Source: Allolobophora icterica (taxonomy: Eukaryota > Annelida > Clitellata > Crassiclitellata > Lumbricidae). From it: a stretch of 64,000 bases of DNA. The notes beneath the pieces were generated by a model that saw only the letters and a program-made list of their open reading frames with translations, did not search any database and had not been told where the DNA came from. How positions within the stretch are numbered: position 1 is the first letter of the stretch; each line of letters opens with the position of its first letter. A program made the translations under genes and the position numbers. Positions 33,851 to 48,666 of this stretch are shown here, in pieces. Location of the stretch: positions 68,741,822 to 68,805,821 of the forward strand of contig OY744608.1 in assembly GCA_963556255.1 (NCBI GenBank), written 5' to 3'.

Positions 33851-34806
33851 CACTAGGGCAGAGGTGGGCAAACTACGGCCCGCGGGCCGGATCCGGCCCG
33901 CGAACACTTTTAATCCGGCCCGCACAATTCTTCAGAAAATCTTTAAAAATTCAGACCGCGAGAAGTTTTCTTCGTTTTACTCAAGTGGCTTTTGCTTACT
34001 ATTCCGGTCTCGTCTTTAATAATAACTCTATCCATCAATTCTGCCGACATGCCCCACGTCCTTGCAGAGGTTTTTGCACATGAGCTGTATACGCAGAAGT
34101 GAAATCCGTTCAAGTAACGCTAAGTTGCTTTCAAAGCAGATGAAATAACAAAACTACGGGAACTTTCCTACCTGGAGTTTCGGACGGCAGGGTAGGAAAA
34201 GTATAGCCTTCAGCGGTCAAGTTTGAGAGAAGAGTTCTCCAGACAATTTGTGGATTTTACATCAATCGACACTCAATTTGATGTGCTTACTATGCCGTTC
34301 ACATTTGACAGTGACAATTAGCTCATATAATATGGAACTTCAGCTGAAGTTAACCGACCCAAAACGCGACATTGTTCTCAAACAACAGCTCAAAGGATCA
34401 GACGTGATAACATTCTTTTCTTCGCTCAAGAAGGAAAATACTCATATCTACAAACTTTTGCTTTAAAATGTTTGTGTTATTCGCATCCACTTACATCTGT
34501 CAACAAAGATTTTCAACTATGAAGATAAACAAACCTAAGTACAGGCCTCAGTTAAGTGATCTATACTTGAACTCGAGCTGGGAATTGCAACCATAGCACT
34601 GACTCCGGATTATGGGAAACTTGTTAAATGCATGCATGTTCACAGTCGCATACATCTCATTAGTAACAGGCAAAGTGTCTTTAATATGTTATCAATAAGT
34701 AAAATTCATTCCATGTTAGTCGTTATTAAAAGCTAAAAAGTTGTGAATTTTTTTGGCATTTAATGTGGCCCCATGTGCAAAACGTTTCCCCACTCCTGCA
34801 CTAGGG
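33851..34806 (+). mobile_element. Deleted hAT transposon in the 5' flank of the second gene
   Basis: The 8-bp duplication cactaggg is at 33851-33858 and 34799-34806. The left end cagaggtgggcaaactacgg and inverted right end caggagtggggaaacg are typical hAT ends, with ggcccgcgggccgg words beside the left one. Broken coding remnants in the interior (FVDFTSIDTQFDVLTMPF; LQLKLTDPKRDIVLKQQLKG; STYICQQRFSTMKINKPKYR) match GTF2IRD2/ZBED-like hAT transposases. The first unit has the empty site at 931-945. Confidence 0.9.
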
Positions 34807-34869
34807 AATTTGAAAAGTATGCCAATATGTCGGCTGTAATGCACAAAATTGTAGAAATATATATCACTG

Positions 34870-35160
34870 AATAATATGCAAGATTTAATCTCAAAAGCCA
34901 TCGATGAAAACAGATACTGAGTAGAAATATTTCTGGATTTGGCCAAGGCGTTTGATACCTCAGACTATAGAATATTATTGAGTAAAATGGGACAATACGG
35001 AGTTAGGGGTCGCCTCTCTTGTGGTTTAAAAATTACTTAACGCTTTCAAATGGTACAAAGTAATCAGACCAAGTGGACCTGAAAATTTATCAAATTTGGT
35101 GTACCATAAGGCTCGAATCTTGGCCCTTTATTGCGTTTGTTATTTATCAATGATCTTCCA
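34870..35160 (+). pseudogene. Reverse transcriptase fragment of a LINE (unit B)
   Basis: Uninterrupted counterpart of the fragment split at 1245-3000 in unit A. It shows the same FLDLAKAFDTSD motif and the later LFINDL motif, with stops. Confidence 0.6.
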
Positions 35161-35303
35161 AACTCGCATAGTATTCTTAAATTTATTCTTTTGGCAGACG
35201 AGTATAATAAGAATTTATTTTCCCCCTGCCATTAGGAGTACTTTAACTAACTTAGACCTAGACGAATAGGGCAAATTCCCGAAAATTGTACATAATGTTG
35301 AAG

Positions 35304-35375
35304 TCCCTGAGGGATCCTGCTTACCTCGGGGGAAAAATAATAATAATTACAACATCAACAACAACAACAATACAT
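35304..35375 (+). repeat. Stem-loop 3' tail of a LINE/SINE, unit B
   Basis: Stem ccctgagg / cctcgggg around gatcctgctta, followed by an AAT/AAC-rich tail. Counterpart of 3192-3250. Confidence 0.6.
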
Positions 35376-38300
35376 TTACATTTGCATTTACCCTTAATAG
35401 GAAGCAAGCCAGGTAAGAGCGCTGGATTAAGCATAGCAAAACAAACGATTAACCTTTGAGAAATCTTTTTCATCAATAAGCTGTGATATTCTTTTACAGA
35501 TCTTTTATCGTGGTTCACTTTTTGAATCCACAATTTCGCATCGATGGATTACTTGTCTTTGCCGGACTATCTGATCCTGGTGGCATTCTTTGTCATCTCG
35601 GTTGGGATCGGCGCCTGCCACTCCTTAACAGGTGGTCGACAAAAGACAACATACGAGTTCATCATGGCAAACCGTTCTCTGAAGGTCCTTCCGACCGCCG
35701 TATCTCTCCTTGTCCTTCCTTGTCTCTTTCCAATCGGCTATTATAATCTTGGGGATGACAGCAGAGATGTACAGCTACGGATCGCTGTATATTATTTTGA
35801 TGGTGATCACATTTACGCTGGCCATCATTCTCACAATGCAGGTGGCCATTCCGTGGTTGTATCCGATGAAATTAGTCAGCGTCAACGAGGTTAGGACTAC
35901 AACATCGTTACCGGATAATATTTTAGATTTTCAAAAATTTCTACCGCAAAGAAACGAAAATCGACAATGTGTCGTTCTTGTGGGGTTGATTGTTTGGTTA
36001 TAATATTGTTTTAATCAACAATCAATCTGCAATTGGAGTTCTTCGGGTGATTAAAATATTTTCTAGCGACGTCGTGCATTGGCAAACGTAAGAAAGTGTA
36101 CGGTGCTCCAAAGACGCTATAGGCTTACATATCTAAACGTCAATAGACAACAGTGAAATAAAAAACTTTCTGTTTAATTTTAGTACTTTGAGCGTCGCTT
36201 TCATTCCAAATCTGTAAGAATACTTGGAGCCATCCTTTCAATATTCTCCGGGGTAAGATTTATGAAATTATTTTGCCTTGAAAGGTAAAAAATGCCTTGC
36301 AGATATTTAGCAAAATTGCCATATATTTATTATGACCATTTTTGATTATCTTACAAATTGAACGTTAGTAAAATTAGGTTTAAGTAAAAATTCAATTTAA
36401 AAGGCTATAACTAAGTGTTCCCTCATTTTGCCTTTTTTTTATCCTAAATATGTACATTGTATGTTGTCGTTGTATTATTGGGAGATCTATCAATTTTCTG
36501 TAGATTTCTTTCATAGCCAAATATTACTGCGTAAAGGATTTAAGCAATTGCTGGTTGATTTTCAATAGATTCTCTTCATGGGAGCAGCAATGTATGCCCC
36601 TTCTGCAGCTCTACAAGCAGGTCTGTTGTCTATTTCATACGACGTTCTCATTTGATAATTCATTTATAAGCTCTCCTGCGGTTCAGGTCTGTGCTTTTAT
36701 AATTCCTACAGACTATCATATTACAGAGAAGATTGCATGGGTCATTTCACATTCGAATAGAAAGGCGCAGGCCTTAGGAAGACATAGCCACAAGATCTTA
36801 GGATTCCTCTACCAACCCCAGTCAAACGTGTTGATACGACGACCAGTCGCGGTTGAACGTGGCGTTACTAGGTTAGTTATAGATGGACTAGAAATGGAAG
36901 AGGACAAAAAAGACTGCCCATGTTCCATTCAATCGTCGTACAATTTACGGTAGAGATGCTAAATAAAGAGTGGCAGGCTGTTGGTTGATAGACTGCTTTT
37001 GTACCTCTTTAAAGTTTACCATTTAACATTACAATTAAAAACTAATTTTTAAAAGGAACGGATGTTGGTTGAACATCTTCTTCTACGAATGAATGCAACG
37101 CGACAATTATTGAGCTTCAACTTAGTTAACTAGTCCTAACTTGGGTTCTTGTGGACCTCACAATAAATAAATTTGGCACCATGAGCTTCTAGTGGCAACT
37201 AACGAACCACCTCTACCGCATCGACGCCCGTGAATTTCATTAAGTGGGGGTTAAATAACGTCAAAACTATTCGTTTAAATGATTTCAAGTTTATTTTGGA
37301 ACTGTTAGTCATACGATGCAACCTGTATTAACTTTTGCTCAATATATAACGCAGTAAGTCAGGTAAGAAGTAATTAGATGAGTAAGTAACCTGTATTACC
37401 GCGATACAAAAGCCCACACTTTACAGTCAGCCATCTTACGAAAAAGTAAACAAATAAGGCACAATTGTCAATTATTTGATGCAATATTATTTAACAGGTT
37501 AAGTCAAACTTTTTACAGTTCTACATAAAACGAACGGGGAATCGTTGTAGCTAGTGTAAAACAATTTGTATACTCATAACGCGCGCAAATGTTATCTTAG
37601 AATAAAGGATGTCGACTTGTTTAAAGAACGGTTATTTGTTTATATTCGTCTCAGCAACTGGACTTCCAATTGTGGTTTCGATTCCTGTCATGGCTGTCGT
37701 TGTAGTAGCATACACCGCTCTGGTGAGTATTTGTCGAGTTACTTCACTAAAGCACTGGAATGCGAAATGTTCATAAGCGTCCGAAGTAACGTGCACCACT
37801 TGATCAAACAGATAAATATCAATATAAAAAGTTGCATAATTATGATGGTTTCACTTGTCTTTAATTTGGCCGGCATGAATGCGAGTGCTGCTTCTCGGCT
37901 GATATTTGCAAATTCTTATCCGTCACAGGCTGCTTCTGATCTTCTGGAAATTGAATTCATTACGGTTTAGTTTTGACGCTCAATTGTTCGATGTCTTGTG
38001 CATTAGACACTGGCGCGATAGAAGTTACTAATTAACAATAATGAATAATGATATGACTGTCCGTCTGTCTCGCTCTCCCCCTTCATGAGATCAGAATTTT
38101 TGACGGATTGTAAATATTACAGTAGTTGACTTTACATTACAGGGTGGAATGAGAGCCGTTATCTGGACAGACGTGTTTCAGTGTGTCATTATGTTCGGTG
38201 GACTACTTGCGATTCTTATTAAGGTCAGCATTCATATCGCAGAAGGTCTATACGCTGAGCTGTAAATACATAGAAGACACCAGTTCGATATGGATGATCA

Positions 38301-40739
38301 GTGAAGCAGTAGACGTATTCTAATCGTAAATGTGTAACGCCTGTATTGAATTTAGAGATTAACATCAATCATATCGCCCAGTCTGCACTGAAATTTAGAA
38401 TCACCCTGTAACCAAATTTTTCCATTTATTCCAATACAGCCAAATGAATTTGAAATGCAAATAGCCTAATTCAATTTCAAACTGAATCTTCACCTCTGGA
38501 ATATTTACCGTATACAAGAATGATCACTTTTTCTTAGCGAGAAAAGTATATTTACCAATGCAGATGATCAACCAATCACCATGCTATTATGTCTGCCTGT
38601 GTAAAAGCTGACAGTAATCCACTAACCGTTGTATTAGGCTACATCTTTTGATTCTGGCAGGGTCTGGTCGTGGTTGGAGGATTTGGTAACGTCTTCCAGT
38701 TGTGCTCGCAATCGGGGCGACTGATCTGGACTGAGTACGTTACATAGAATTGTTTAATTTCATATAGCGTGATGTGATGCAATGTCTCGCAGTGAAATGT
38801 GATGTATATGACGGTTTAGCGCAATTAGACCCTATACCATCAATGTATTATTGTAACTAAATTATGATATAATGAAGAGCCTCTTAGTGGTCGTACTTTT
38901 AGGGTTTTCGCATTTTCGTGCGTTACTAGGACTTCCGAGTAATGAAGTCACAGATGCACCAACCGTCTTCAGGAAACCTCTGACATACCTTTGAAGATAA
39001 AAACGTGTCAACAAATATGACTGGTGACAATGACGAGTACCAACTCGCTTTTAGGTCTCAATGACGCACTCTTCCCAAAGCATGCTGCTAAGATGCTTAT
39101 GTGAACAATTCAGTGCCACTTGCGTGATGTCCTTAATAGTCTACATAATGAAACGTAATTGACCATGTCTGTCCCTTCAGATGGAGTCCTGATCCAACAG
39201 TTCGACACACCCTCTGGGGATTTCTATTCGGTTTTCCGTTGAATTGGTTCAATTTCTATGGGATATCACAGCCCGGAGTACAACGGTATTCAGCCACAAA
39301 GACTCAGTTACAAGCTAAACTGTAAGAAAAATATTCATCTTCAATATATTACTTTACCACGTTTTTTGCGTATCCGTCCGATATACAGGCCTATGTATTC
39401 ACGACATAATGTCAATTTTCTGCCATTCGATAATGCTTTGACTAAGCTGGTTTCCTCTACTTGGCTTTTCGAACGCGTTGTAGAAATAAATCTACAAATT
39501 AAGAATAATGCCTTTGATTACGGTATTAACCCTTACAACGAAACTCCACTTCTAAGGAGGTCAACACAGTTTCAAAATTATCGATTAACTAAAGACTGTA
39601 ATTGTTTAGCAAAACGGGGTTTGAGCACTCAGCCTTGCATTGAAATATACAAATTAAAAGTGTGGTTGCAACTACAGGAATGCAAGTTATCATCATGATT
39701 AAACAATCATCACCATGGTCTCCCGCCACCACTAACATCAACACCAATAACACCAACCTACTACACTACCACAACCACCACCGCGACCACTTCAACTGTA
39801 ACAACCATCATCTCCTTTTCCGTCAACATCGTTATCGTTGTATTATTTCTAAATAGCATTCAGTAGTATGCATTGTGTAATTATAGAACCGTTTTCCTGA
39901 ACCTGCCAGCCTTTATCGTTTTGCATCTGATCATTTGCTTCACTGGACTCGCAGTTGTTGCCTACTACACTTCAATCCGTTGCGACCCTCTGGCCAATCA
40001 CGACATCGGAAATGCCAATCAGGTTCATTCATGCGTAACATTTCCATGGACCCATCCATGAATGCTAATACGTTCACGTTTATTATTATAAAAGGATCCC
40101 AGCTTCGGATAGCATGGTGAGTTTGATGACAAATTGGTAGCATTAAGTAGCCAGGCTGCTCGTTGTATGAACCTTTGAACAATGATTTAATAGTTTAACA
40201 TATAAGCTGATCAGATTGGACCATTATTTGCGATATTCGATTATTATAAGAAATATAAAACCCTATCGTAACGGCGTTAAATTTGCATGTTACGCCAGTT
40301 GCGCACTCTCATTGGTCACTCTAACTAATCATTAGTCATGGCCAGGATAAGGGGCCCTGGACGTAGGTCTTGCCAATTCTTTTTGTAACATTTAACATGA
40401 AATAAAGAACATTTTTAGTTATTAATGGGCCAACTGACATAATATTATTAAATGAATAATTAAAGAATAAGAAATCAACACATATGCCTTAGGCGTTTTA
40501 ATTTGTGATTTGACACGAATTTGTTTGGAATTAACTGTTACATTATGTAGTACACTGTGCACTGTTTAGTTTTTTTCAAGAACTTAGCATCATGATAGAA
40601 TTAGTAGACACAACTTCACACAAGCACTTCATATAGAAATATTAATATATTTGACCACAATTACTTAATTTAGCAATATTAATTTTTTGCATCGTATCAC
40701 AATTTGACGTCGAAACGTCAACGATTTCATCATTATAAA

Positions 40740-42435
<1,696 letters not shown>

Positions 42436-42528
42436 CTGTTAGGACAACAATAACAAATTTCCGGCACATTGGATAACACATTTTCAGATTTTTAAAACCG
42501 TCTTAGCACTGTCTTAGAACGGGCAATC

Positions 42529-42873
42529 ATCTAGTGCAGGGATGGCGAACCTATGGCACGCGTTGAAACTTTTTAGGTACGCGGAATTCAGAGCGTCCCC
42601 CAAAATTTCAAACTTAGAAATACAAAATCCCTGTAGGAATCTACATTTTCCTTGTTGAAGGACTTTATTTTAATGCCATTCAAAACAATCTTTGAAATTA
42701 CGTCTTTAATTAATTTTTTAAAACTCTTTGTTAACTAAAACCTATGTTTGAAAAATAATTAGGCCCCTATATACTGTGCAAAATTCCGAGTGGCACGCGA
42801 CGGTATTTTTTTAAACGGTTCATCTGCATTTTGGCAGGCACCTTGAAAAAGGTTCGCCACCTCTGATCTAGTG
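42529..42873. mobile_element. hAT-type MITE, 329 bp
   Basis: The 8-bp duplication atctagtg is at 42529-42536 and 42866-42873. The left end cagggatggcgaacctatgg and the right end, reversed, cagaggtggcgaaccttttt. No coding sequence. Intron 8 of the second transporter. Confidence 0.9.
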
Positions 42874-42998
42874 ATATATAAGCGAAGTGTCTCAATATTT
42901 ATAAGTTAATAGAGTCTTGGCCCTCAATAAAAAGTCCGGAGTTCTGTCAATCAAACAATATATGCGAATTTGTTCTGGGTAAGTTAGGCTAATTGATT

Positions 42999-43062
42999 GA
43001 TTGATTGATTGATTGATTAATTGATTGATTGATTGATCGATCGATTGATTGATTGATTGATT
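42999..43062. repeat. (GATT)n microsatellite before exon 9 of the second gene
   Basis: Tetranucleotide run ending about 15 bp before the acceptor of exon 9; a shorter version is at 17670 in the first gene. Confidence 0.9.
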
Positions 43063-43179
43063 TGCTTATTTTTCAGTTGCTGTCTCGTTTTGTCCTGCAA
43101 ATTTTTGCCGACGCTCCTGGTTTTGCTGGACTTTTCTTGGCTACACTATACGGAGGAGCTCTCAGGTTTGACATCTATG

Positions 43180-43296
43180 TATCTGCTTATATATCAATGT
43201 GTCTATCTATCTGCCTATCTGTCTGTCTGCCTGTCTGTTTTTCTGTCTATCTATCTATATATCTGTTTGTCTGTCTGTCTGTCGGTCTGTCGGTCG

Positions 43297-43339
<43 letters not shown>

Positions 43340-43500
43340 ATCTTTTTATCTATCAATATATCTATATATCAATCTATCTATCTATATGCCTGCCCGCCTA
43401 TCCATTCATCCATCCACCCGTCCTTCTATCCGTCTATATGTCTGTCTATCTAAATGTATATATGTATATATATATCTGTCTATCTATATATCTAATTGTC
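43180..43500. repeat. Degenerate (TCTA/TCTG)n array in intron 9 of the second gene
   Basis: Counterpart of the array at 17806-18030, longer and more mixed. Confidence 0.9.
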
Positions 43501-45403
43501 TAGCTACCTTTGTTTCTTTTTTATTTATTTATTTCTTTTTGTCTATCTATGTGTCTAGATGCGGGTAGCTGTGGTACATTGATACTATTGATTGCACAGT
43601 TATAATGTCACTTTATTCGGGGGTTCACTTACTTCGGCGAATTATATGAAAGTGCTGTGATAAGAACAGATGGCAAATGTCGCCATCAAGCGATTGGAAA
43701 CAAAATAACTTGCAAGTGACTTCAGCTTCGCCAGGCAGGACCTCTGCAGACTGTACAGTGTACACGGGTGAACAACTCGAGAGGCAGCATTGCCCAAACA
43801 TTCTCATCATCATTATCATAACCAGATTCTGTCGCAAGCAGCGATTAGTGTGAAAATATTTTATGTCATTTATCGCGACCTTGTTTGTCTCTTCTTCGTG
43901 CATTTGGTAGGTTTCGAATAGCTGACATTCTTTCCACATTTCCAAAACTGCGGAATCTTCGCACAACAACTTTGTCCGGCTGGATTTTGCTTTAATATCT
44001 AGGAAGTGTATTATAATCATAATTCATAGCTTCTTGCATTCTCGAAATTTTCGAAATTTTTCGCAGGGAGGAAAGTGAGAGAGACAGACAGACAGACAGA
44101 GAGAGAAAGAGAGGGGGAGGGGAAGGAGAAGAAGTGAAGAAGTTAATGGAGAAAGAAATAAGCAGGAAGTGAGGTAAAGAATAAATGGGAAAGAGAGCAT
44201 AAGACAGTGATGCAATGACATGGGCACCGCGAGACAAGAAGACAAAGAAGAATGTAAATGAATACATGTAAATCTTCTCAATTTCTCGGCGCCACAAATC
44301 AAGTCTGCAATAGCCAGCGGCCTTGTCCGTTCCGGTGCCAGGTCAGAATCCGGGGAGGACAAGCCGAGGAGGTAACAGGAGGAGTAAAGACTAGGATTAA
44401 ACATAAGGGATAGGTTGGAAGGCGGGATGTAGGCATACAGAGGAGGAAGAGAAACAAATAGGGCAACTTAGCAAAAGGAAATCAACGGAACATTTTCCCA
44501 AAACCGTCAGTTATCGTCTAATATCGTTGGGTTATGTTATGTTACGATTACCATCGTCATCGTCTTTCAATCGTTTTCATTGCCAAACCTGATTGATCAA
44601 TTGTCCTATATGAGAGGTCAGTAAGTAAACTTGTTTGTTTGTGTGTATTTGTGTAGTTCAGTGTCATCAGCGTTGAGCGGCGCTGCTGCTAACTGTTGGG
44701 AAGACATCCTCCAATGGAAATTGATGCATTGGACGGAGTCACACAAGGCTCTGCTCAACCGATTCCTAGGTTAGTTTATCAATTCTGTTAATCTTGCACC
44801 TCGTAGTCAGTGGTGCAGATGATATATCCAACATGTCCAACGTCCATATAGGCCTATACCATTCTCTGCGCCTTGCTGTCACCTACCTCTCGTGTGTGTT
44901 TCAAATGATCCCTCTGTTTTTATCTGTCAATTATTGCCTCCATATCTGCTCCTCTGTCCTCATATGGTTCTCCCTTATTCTCATCGAACCTTATCTACCA
45001 TTGTCTGTTCTCCTGTGTCCCTCCCTGCTTTCATCCGTCCTCAACTGCCTTTACTCTGGTGGCCCAAGCTGTACATTTGCTTCAATTTTCATCACTTGTT
45101 TCTCCAACCATGATATTGTTTTTCCTTTGTGAGTGTCTTCACAGCCTTACGAGGACTGTTTCTTAGCTACAAATTTACAGATTCTCTTACGTTAACCTGC
45201 TTTACATTACATAGTCTTTTGTATAGTAATTAACTTCCTGTGTTGTCTTACCTTCTATAATGCCATGAATACTAATTGAATAATTGCAGTGGTGTTGTTT
45301 GGCATTGTTGCCACCGGATTGGCTTTCATGGCATCCGCCATTCCTGGTCCAATTACTCAGGTAGGCTACGATCATCGTCAGCGTTTCTTTTGTCGAACCA
45401 TGA

Positions 45404-45425
45404 TCTATATATATAAAGGAGAAAC

Positions 45426-45507
<82 letters not shown>

Positions 45508-45929
45508 ACAGATCTTAGACCGGAATGCTTTTCTACAGTTTTCGACCTTTTCACTCGAAACCTCACTACTGTCTCGGGGTGGGCATTACACAGCCAGTGT
45601 GAGGTTTCGATTTCCCCGTTTTCACCGCTACCATGGTCTCCCGGCCAAAAAACCTACCCTCGCCATTCATTTTTACCTCATAACAGAACCTTAGACTAAA
45701 CCTATTTTCACTCGCCAGATGGAGCTGCCGGGTTAAGCAGCTACAGTACGGATTCGCTAGAGGGATTGAAACTTTGACAATGGTGATGATGCAGCTACAG
45801 TACGGATTCGCTAGAGGGATTCAAAGTTTGACAGTGGTGGTGGTGGTGGGTGGTGGGTGGTGGTGGTGGTGGTGGTGGTGGTGTGGATTGAAACTTATAA
45901 CCCCGGGCAACGCCGGGTAAACCAGCTAG
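45404..45929 (+). mobile_element. Non-autonomous Helitron
   Basis: Starts TCTATATATATAAAGGAG after an A, ends in the hairpin cccgggcaacgccggg followed by taaaccagCTAG before a T. This is the Helitron pattern (5' TC, 3' stem-loop and CTRR, A/T insertion, no duplication). A (TCTG)n run (45427-45507) and a (GGT)n run (45835-45882) lie inside, with two copies of a unit containing gctacagtacggattcgcta (45738, 45791). Intron 11 of the second gene; the first gene is empty. Confidence 0.8.
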
Positions 45930-47059
45930 TTGTGAATAAATACAAACTGACAAAACATTTAAACCGAGCTAAATTCTATTACTCCACTAGAAATAAATAA
46001 GTTCAAAGCTGCGCATTAAATTTATAGTTTGAACGGTGTAAACTATGATTTGCTTTTTCTATGAGACTTTTTTAAGACTGACCAGATTTCGGTACAACAC
46101 TGAACACAGAAACGAAATAAAATTGTTTTAGTTTCCCCTACAGAGACGTCACGGGGACTGTTCTTAGCTAAATATTTAGAGATTATCTGATATCGTGAAA
46201 AAAAATTTTCTTTGTGGGCTTCATACGTCATATGTATGGTTTCATGTGGTCCTGTACATATTGCTTTTGAAGAGGTTATCCTTAGTCCTATGTTTGATTT
46301 TGCCTTTGCACAATTAGGTCGGAATGTCGTTGGGTGGTGCTTCGATGGGTCCTAGTTTAGGCTTGTTCATGCTAGGAGGCTTGAATCGATATGCCAACTG
46401 GAAGGTAGGTTTACAGTTTACACTTCACATCGTAATAGAACCAGTCATCTATTATTATACATGTATATCTGTCAATGGTCAAGTATGACTTAATTATTGT
46501 CATAAATTATGAACAATCACTGTCAAATCACAGCGACCAATACAACAATCTCACTTGCGATTGTCAAATCACATTTACTTCTTGGCAAGAAGCCAAATCG
46601 CGAGGACCAGTTCATTTGCAGTCACACAAAACCTGTCGTGTATGTAGGATTACCATCGAGTGAAAAATTAAAGGTCAAGCGGGTATCTTATGCCAAGCCA
46701 AGTAGGTGATACTTGGAATTTCAGTTATGAGAATAGCGAGTCAGGTTGAGACTGGGTAAGATAAAAAGTCTTGCCGGTGTGCACTTGTCTAACACACGCT
46801 TCCAGTATTAGAAGTACTTCCTGTAATTGAGTATCATAATTAAGTGTTGAATCTGCAAATTCTTCCAAACTAATGGAATTAGAAAAACAATGAGCACAGC
46901 TTGCTTCTCATTCAGTTAACTGAACGAATTGTCCTTACCCGACTAAACGACTACTTCTCTTCTAATTCACATCTCAACCCCCAACAGTCTAACTTCACTT
47001 AAAAACAACTCCATAGAAATTTTTACTTGTTCTTGGTACAATAAATTGGTTTATGCCGT

Positions 47060-47890
47060 CAGCCATCAGCAAGTCTCCTGTCTCTGCTCCTTGACATATC
47101 CACCGCATTCGACATCATCGATCGCATCCTCCTTCTTCAACGATTATATTCTTGGATAGGCGTCTCTGACACTGCTCTACTCTGGTTCCAGTCCTACTTG
47201 TGTTCCCTATTCTTCTCTGTTAAAGTTTCCAGCCACTGCTCCAAACCCCTCCCTCTCTCCTGTAGTGAAACTTAAATCTGCGTCCTGGGTCCACACCTCT
47301 TCATCCGGTACACCACACCTTTAAGCCATTTCATAAATCCTCCTTTGTTGACCACCATCTCTACGCGGACGACTGCCAACTCTTCACGTCCTTCTTGCCA
47401 AGCTCTTTTTCCACCTCCATCAAACAATTACTCAACGTGGTTAACCTAATATCCCAATGATTGCGTCCAATCTTAACACTTCCAAAATATAATTTATCAT
47501 CCCAGGCCTTCAAGATCAATGAAGAAAATCCCTAGCCCCTCCAGACACCTTTTTGTCTAACTGTTCGTCTCTTACCTTCACTCTCACTCTTCTGTCCGCA
47601 ATCTTGGCATTACTTTTGATCCACATCTCTCCTTCTCTAACCATATCTCCAAACTGAAGTCACACTTGCTCTTCCGCCTTCCAATTCTTCTTACCCTAAA
47701 CGAGACAGTTGTTCAGCCTCTTTTGATATGGCCTCCATGGGGCCATGACAAATCTCGGACTCGGACTTCCTCTGGCCTACTAGTTTGAAAACCACTCTGA
47801 TTTGACGCAGCACTTGTGAATAGGATGGTGTCCTGCGATTGGCCTTCCAGTGACGCTTCAGAAGTTTGGAGATTACGATTACGAATTATA
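47060..47890 (+). pseudogene. Decayed LINE reverse transcriptase fragment, intron 12 of the second gene
   Basis: Counterpart of 24480-25330: same order of motifs, further frame breaks, shorter GATTAC tail near 47870. Confidence 0.7.
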
Positions 47891-48666
47891 GAAGCACGCA
47901 TTTTCACCATGCAATTGCTTGATCATAGCATAATTTATTGCATGCGATTCAATTCAATTCAATATACGTACATTCAATTCAAAAGTTGACATGAATGCAA
48001 CTTTGATAGAGCACATTGAAATGTATATCCCCAAGGCATCATATTGCAATAAATCCAACGCTGTTCTCATTACACCAGAGCTCTTGTACTGTTTTTTCTT
48101 GTGTTGTTTTTTACAGGGAGCACTAATTGGCGGAATTACGAGCCTCATCGGTAGCTTTTGGTTGATCGTTGGGTCTTTCATGCTGAAGAGAAGACATCCG
48201 ACTCTTCCTTCTCTCAGCATCGATGGATGCACAGCTTTCAGTAATCTCACGTTTTCAACTTATGATGACGCTAACTCCAGCTCCATCTTCCACTTCCTCG
48301 ACGAACCTTCGATTAACGCAACGATGACGAACATCCGTCCGCAGACAAATCAGGCCACTGCGGTTACGTCACTAATCTGTAATACTGCTAAGCGCCTATT
48401 TACCTGTTATCAAGTCTCATAATACCGTTGATTTTCTTCTTAAAAGATTGTTTAATAAAGGAAGGTAAGGTAATGCTCTCGGATTATTGGATTAAAGCTT
48501 CAAAAAGTCAACTTAGAGTCTCTGGACTCTGTGTACCAGGTCTCCGAAAGTGTAAAAGTATCAATTACCAATATTCGCATCTTGTATGCCGTGGCGTCGG
48601 CATCATGGATACGTCTTTTATATACTGAGCTTTAATCATCGAGAAATACTCATGCACAAATGCATG

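Noticed and set aside
40323..40360. ggggccctgg region as the left end of the intron 8 hAT
   Set aside because: No 8-bp duplication matching the sequence after 42435 could be found, so the left border is left open.
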